Shown here piece by piece: positions 7,268-8,915 of a stretch of DNA of 8,915 bases. The first letter of the stretch is position 1. Every line of letters begins with the position of its first letter. A program made the position numbers and the translations under genes. Origin of the DNA: Desulfobacterales bacterium (GTDB lineage Bacteria > Desulfobacterota > Desulfobacteria > Desulfobacterales > Desulfobacteraceae); contig JAKSBO010000829.1 of assembly GCA_022361095.1 (NCBI GenBank), positions 1-8,915 on the forward strand. Direction: 5' to 3'. The notes under the pieces are model-generated. The model saw nothing but the letters and a program-made list of their open reading frames with translations, made no database searches and was not told where the DNA came from.

Positions 7268-7274
7268 AAGGGGG
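7268..7274 (+). promoter_or_regulatory. Ribosome binding site that sets the chemoreceptor start
   Basis: AAGGGGG lies 5 nt before the ATG at 7280. The ATG at 7275, inside the spacer, is out of frame and soon meets a stop, so 7280 is the start. Confidence 0.7.
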
Positions 7275-7279
7275 ATGAG

Positions 7280-8915
7280 ATGCATTTTAAAGACTTTAAA
7301 ATTAAAATAAAAATTACCATAATTATAATTCTGGCAATTTTCATTTCAGTTACCGCCGTCGCAGGGTATGCTATCTACAGCTCAATCCGTGAGGTCAATG
7401 AAAATATTTCAATCTTTGAAAACGTGGTAATGGATGACACCAGACAAAAGATTGTAGGCTTGGTGGATTCGGCCTACACCATGATTGCAAAGATTCATAG
7501 CCAGGCCGTTAGTATTGAAGATATAAAAACCAGATATGGGGCAGAATTAAAAAATCTTGTGGGTATTCTTTATTCTATAACCAACCAGGCATATACACAA
7601 GCCGGGAAGGCCTCTTCTTATTCTGACGATCAAAGTTTGGCCGCCTCCCAAAAACAAGTTGCGTCCCAATTCAAAGCATTACGCTATGATACGGGCAATT
7701 ACTTCTGGATAAATGACACATACCCCAAAATGGTTATGCATCCGACAGTGCCCGCTTTGAATGGAAAGGACATCTCCAGGTATACCAAAAACGGGAAAGT
7801 GATTTTGGCCGAGGGAACAGACACTCCCATGTTTAAGGAGATGGTACGCCTATGCAAAAAAGACGGAGAAGGGTATGTCAGCTATATATGGCCATCCCCG
7901 GATAACAACCAAAAATGGGTGAGAAAACTGTCTTATGTCCGTTATTTCAAGCCATGGAACTGGATCATCGGAACAGGTGTATATGTTGACAAAACCGAAA
8001 CAGACGCACAAAAATTCGCCATGAACATCGTCTCCGACATGACATACGGGGACAATGACTACTTTTACATCATGGATACCCAGGCCAATATTCTGGCCCA
8101 TTTTAAAAAGGACACCATCGGCCAAAATTTCATGGACAAAAAAGATGCCTCCGGCAGATTTATATTCAGGGAAATGATTGAGATGGCCAAATCTGACGGC
8201 CAAGGCCATATAAACTATAGCTGGCCCAAAATCGAATCCAAGAAAAATGAACCCAAAATCGGATATTTCAGATACTTCAAACCCTGGGACTGGATTATCG
8301 TCACAGGGGTATATGTTGACGGGGTGCAAACCCAGATAGAGGAAAAGAGAAAACAGCTTAATAAAATGGTCCAAAATAAGATTCTGTTCACCATCGTGAC
8401 CATTGCAATACTCATACTTATCGCCTTTTTCTGGGTGAGGATTCTGGCCAAAAAATACATCGAACAGCCCCTGTCCCAGAGTGTTGATGTGGCCAACAAG
8501 CTTGCCCAGGGAGAACTGAACCTCAAAATAGAATCCGGCAGTGAAGATGAGATAGGAGATCTTCAAAAGGCGATGAAGCATATGATCGCATCCATCACGG
8601 ATATTGTAAATGAGGTCCAGAATGCGGTAAGCAATGTTGCGGCGGGCAGCGAAGAACTCAGCGCCACATCCGAACATTTATCCCAGGGCGCCACGGAACA
8701 GGCGGCATCTGCAGAACAGGCTTCGGCCGCCATGGAGGAAATGTCCGGAAATATAAAACAAAACGCGGATAACGCCCGGCAAACCGAACAATTGGCTGTC
8801 CAGGCAGCTGAGGATGCTGAGGAGGGTGGCCAGGCCGTCACCCAAACCGTTGTGGCCATGAAAGAAATTGCAGACAAAATTCTTATCATAGAAGAAATTG
8901 CCAGACAGACCAACA
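7280..8915 (+). CDS. Methyl-accepting chemotaxis protein with double Cache sensor (3' end outside window)
   Basis: The frame is open from the ATG at 7280 to the window end (545 codons). A basic N-terminus leads into membrane segment 1 (about residues 12-34, rich in Ile/Val/Ala). The periplasmic part has two Cache_2-type modules. The first has YFWIND at 141-146, MHP at 153-155 and the end motif YFKPWNWIIGTGVYVD at 222-237. The second has DYFYIMD at 260-266 and the matching YFKPWDWIIVTGVYVD at 332-347. Membrane segment 2 covers about 368-386, followed by HAMP (about 387-440, with DEIGDL near 423). The signalling helix follows, with AAGSEELSATSEHLSQGATEQAASAEQ-type heptads. The window ends at EEIARQTN, just where the conserved receptor tip begins, so that tip and any CheR-docking tail are not seen. 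Family members of this type often sense small organic acids or similar ligands; the ligand here is unknown. It is divergent from the che operon and probably feeds it. Confidence 0.95.
   Translation, partial: MHFKDFKIKIKITIIIILAIFISVTAVAGYAIYSSIREVNENISIFENVVMDDTRQKIVGLVDSAYTMIAKIHSQAVSIEDIKTRYGAELKNLVGILYSITNQAYTQAGKASSYSDDQSLAASQKQVASQFKALRYDTGNYFWINDTYPKMVMHPTVPALNGKDISRYTKNGKVILAEGTDTPMFKEMVRLCKKDGEGYVSYIWPSPDNNQKWVRKLSYVRYFKPWNWIIGTGVYVDKTETDAQKFAMNIVSDMTYGDNDYFYIMDTQANILAHFKKDTIGQNFMDKKDASGRFIFREMIEMAKSDGQGHINYSWPKIESKKNEPKIGYFRYFKPWDWIIVTGVYVDGVQTQIEEKRKQLNKMVQNKILFTIVTIAILILIAFFWVRILAKKYIEQPLSQSVDVANKLAQGELNLKIESGSEDEIGDLQKAMKHMIASITDIVNEVQNAVSNVAAGSEELSATSEHLSQGATEQAASAEQASAAMEEMSGNIKQNADNARQTEQLAVQAAEDAEEGGQAVTQTVVAMKEIADKILIIEEIARQTN

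Larger units (their letters stand above)
6612..7279. other. 668-bp divergent intergenic region
   Basis: No frame here looks like a complete gene. The left end holds the che promoter (6647-6675). The centre is AT-rich, with an inverted repeat at 6909-6939 and a rightward sigma-70-like promoter at 6970-6999. A stem-loop follows at 7042-7080. A minus-strand frame at 7017-7187 has no ATG, GTG or TTG before its most protein-like part. The right end holds the chemoreceptor ribosome site. The plus-strand frame through 6492-6764 overlaps the STAS gene and looks like chance. Confidence 0.6.

Noticed and set aside
7850..8677. Long minus-strand frame of 275 codons opposite the chemoreceptor
   Set aside because: It lies entirely antisense to a clear receptor gene, and its translation has no family-like motif; it is a shadow of the receptor's codon pattern.
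8563..8913. Minus-strand frame rich in Ala/Ser opposite the signalling helix
   Set aside because: The Ala/Ser-rich composition is the mirror of the receptor's heptad repeats on the plus strand.
1..8915. tRNA, rRNA, CRISPR array, insertion sequence or attachment site
   Set aside because: No repeated spacer pattern, transposase, terminal inverted repeats or recognisable RNA gene was seen on either strand.

Overview
The window carries most of a bacterial chemosensory operon on the minus strand. It is flanked by a broken or chimeric gene at the left edge and by a divergent chemoreceptor gene at the right edge. The family content and sequence style suggest a Gram-negative sulfate reducer of the Desulfobacterota (Desulfobacteraceae-like): a CheA with an extra middle domain and short tandem helical repeats, a STAS gene leading the che operon, CheD next to CheB, and moderate GC. 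This assignment is inferred from family recollection, not from a search.

Left edge (1-566, plus strand): one open frame enters from outside the window. It encodes the middle of an iron-containing alcohol dehydrogenase (Fe-ADH) and switches in frame, near 250-262, to the C-terminal two thirds of a response-regulator receiver domain. Both parts lack essential pieces, so this is best read as a fused gene remnant, or possibly an assembly artefact.

Chemotaxis operon (570-6611, minus strand), in transcription order: STAS protein, CheY, CheA, CheW, CheR, CheB, CheD. Gaps are short (3, 55, 113, 34 and 31 nt), and CheB/CheD overlap by up to 71 nt. A near-consensus sigma-70 promoter (TTGACA, 17 nt, TATATT) lies just upstream of the STAS gene. 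CheA and CheW would form the kinase core on receptors, with CheY as the diffusible output. CheR and CheB would set receptor methylation, and CheD would deamidate receptor glutamines. No CheC, CheX or CheZ (CheY phosphatases) is in the window.

Intergenic region (6612-7279): 668 bases without a convincing gene. It holds the che promoter, a second sigma-70-like promoter facing right, an 8-10 bp stem-loop, an AT-only inverted repeat, and a short minus-strand reading frame with a faint resemblance to the uroporphyrinogen decarboxylase C-terminus.

Right edge (7280-8915, plus strand): a methyl-accepting chemotaxis protein with a double Cache sensor, two membrane segments, HAMP and the start of the signalling hairpin. 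It is cut off by the window end. It is the obvious candidate input for the neighbouring che operon.

I do not see an evidently new biological system. The most unusual item is the Fe-ADH/receiver chimera, followed by the STAS gene heading the che operon and the added modules in CheA.
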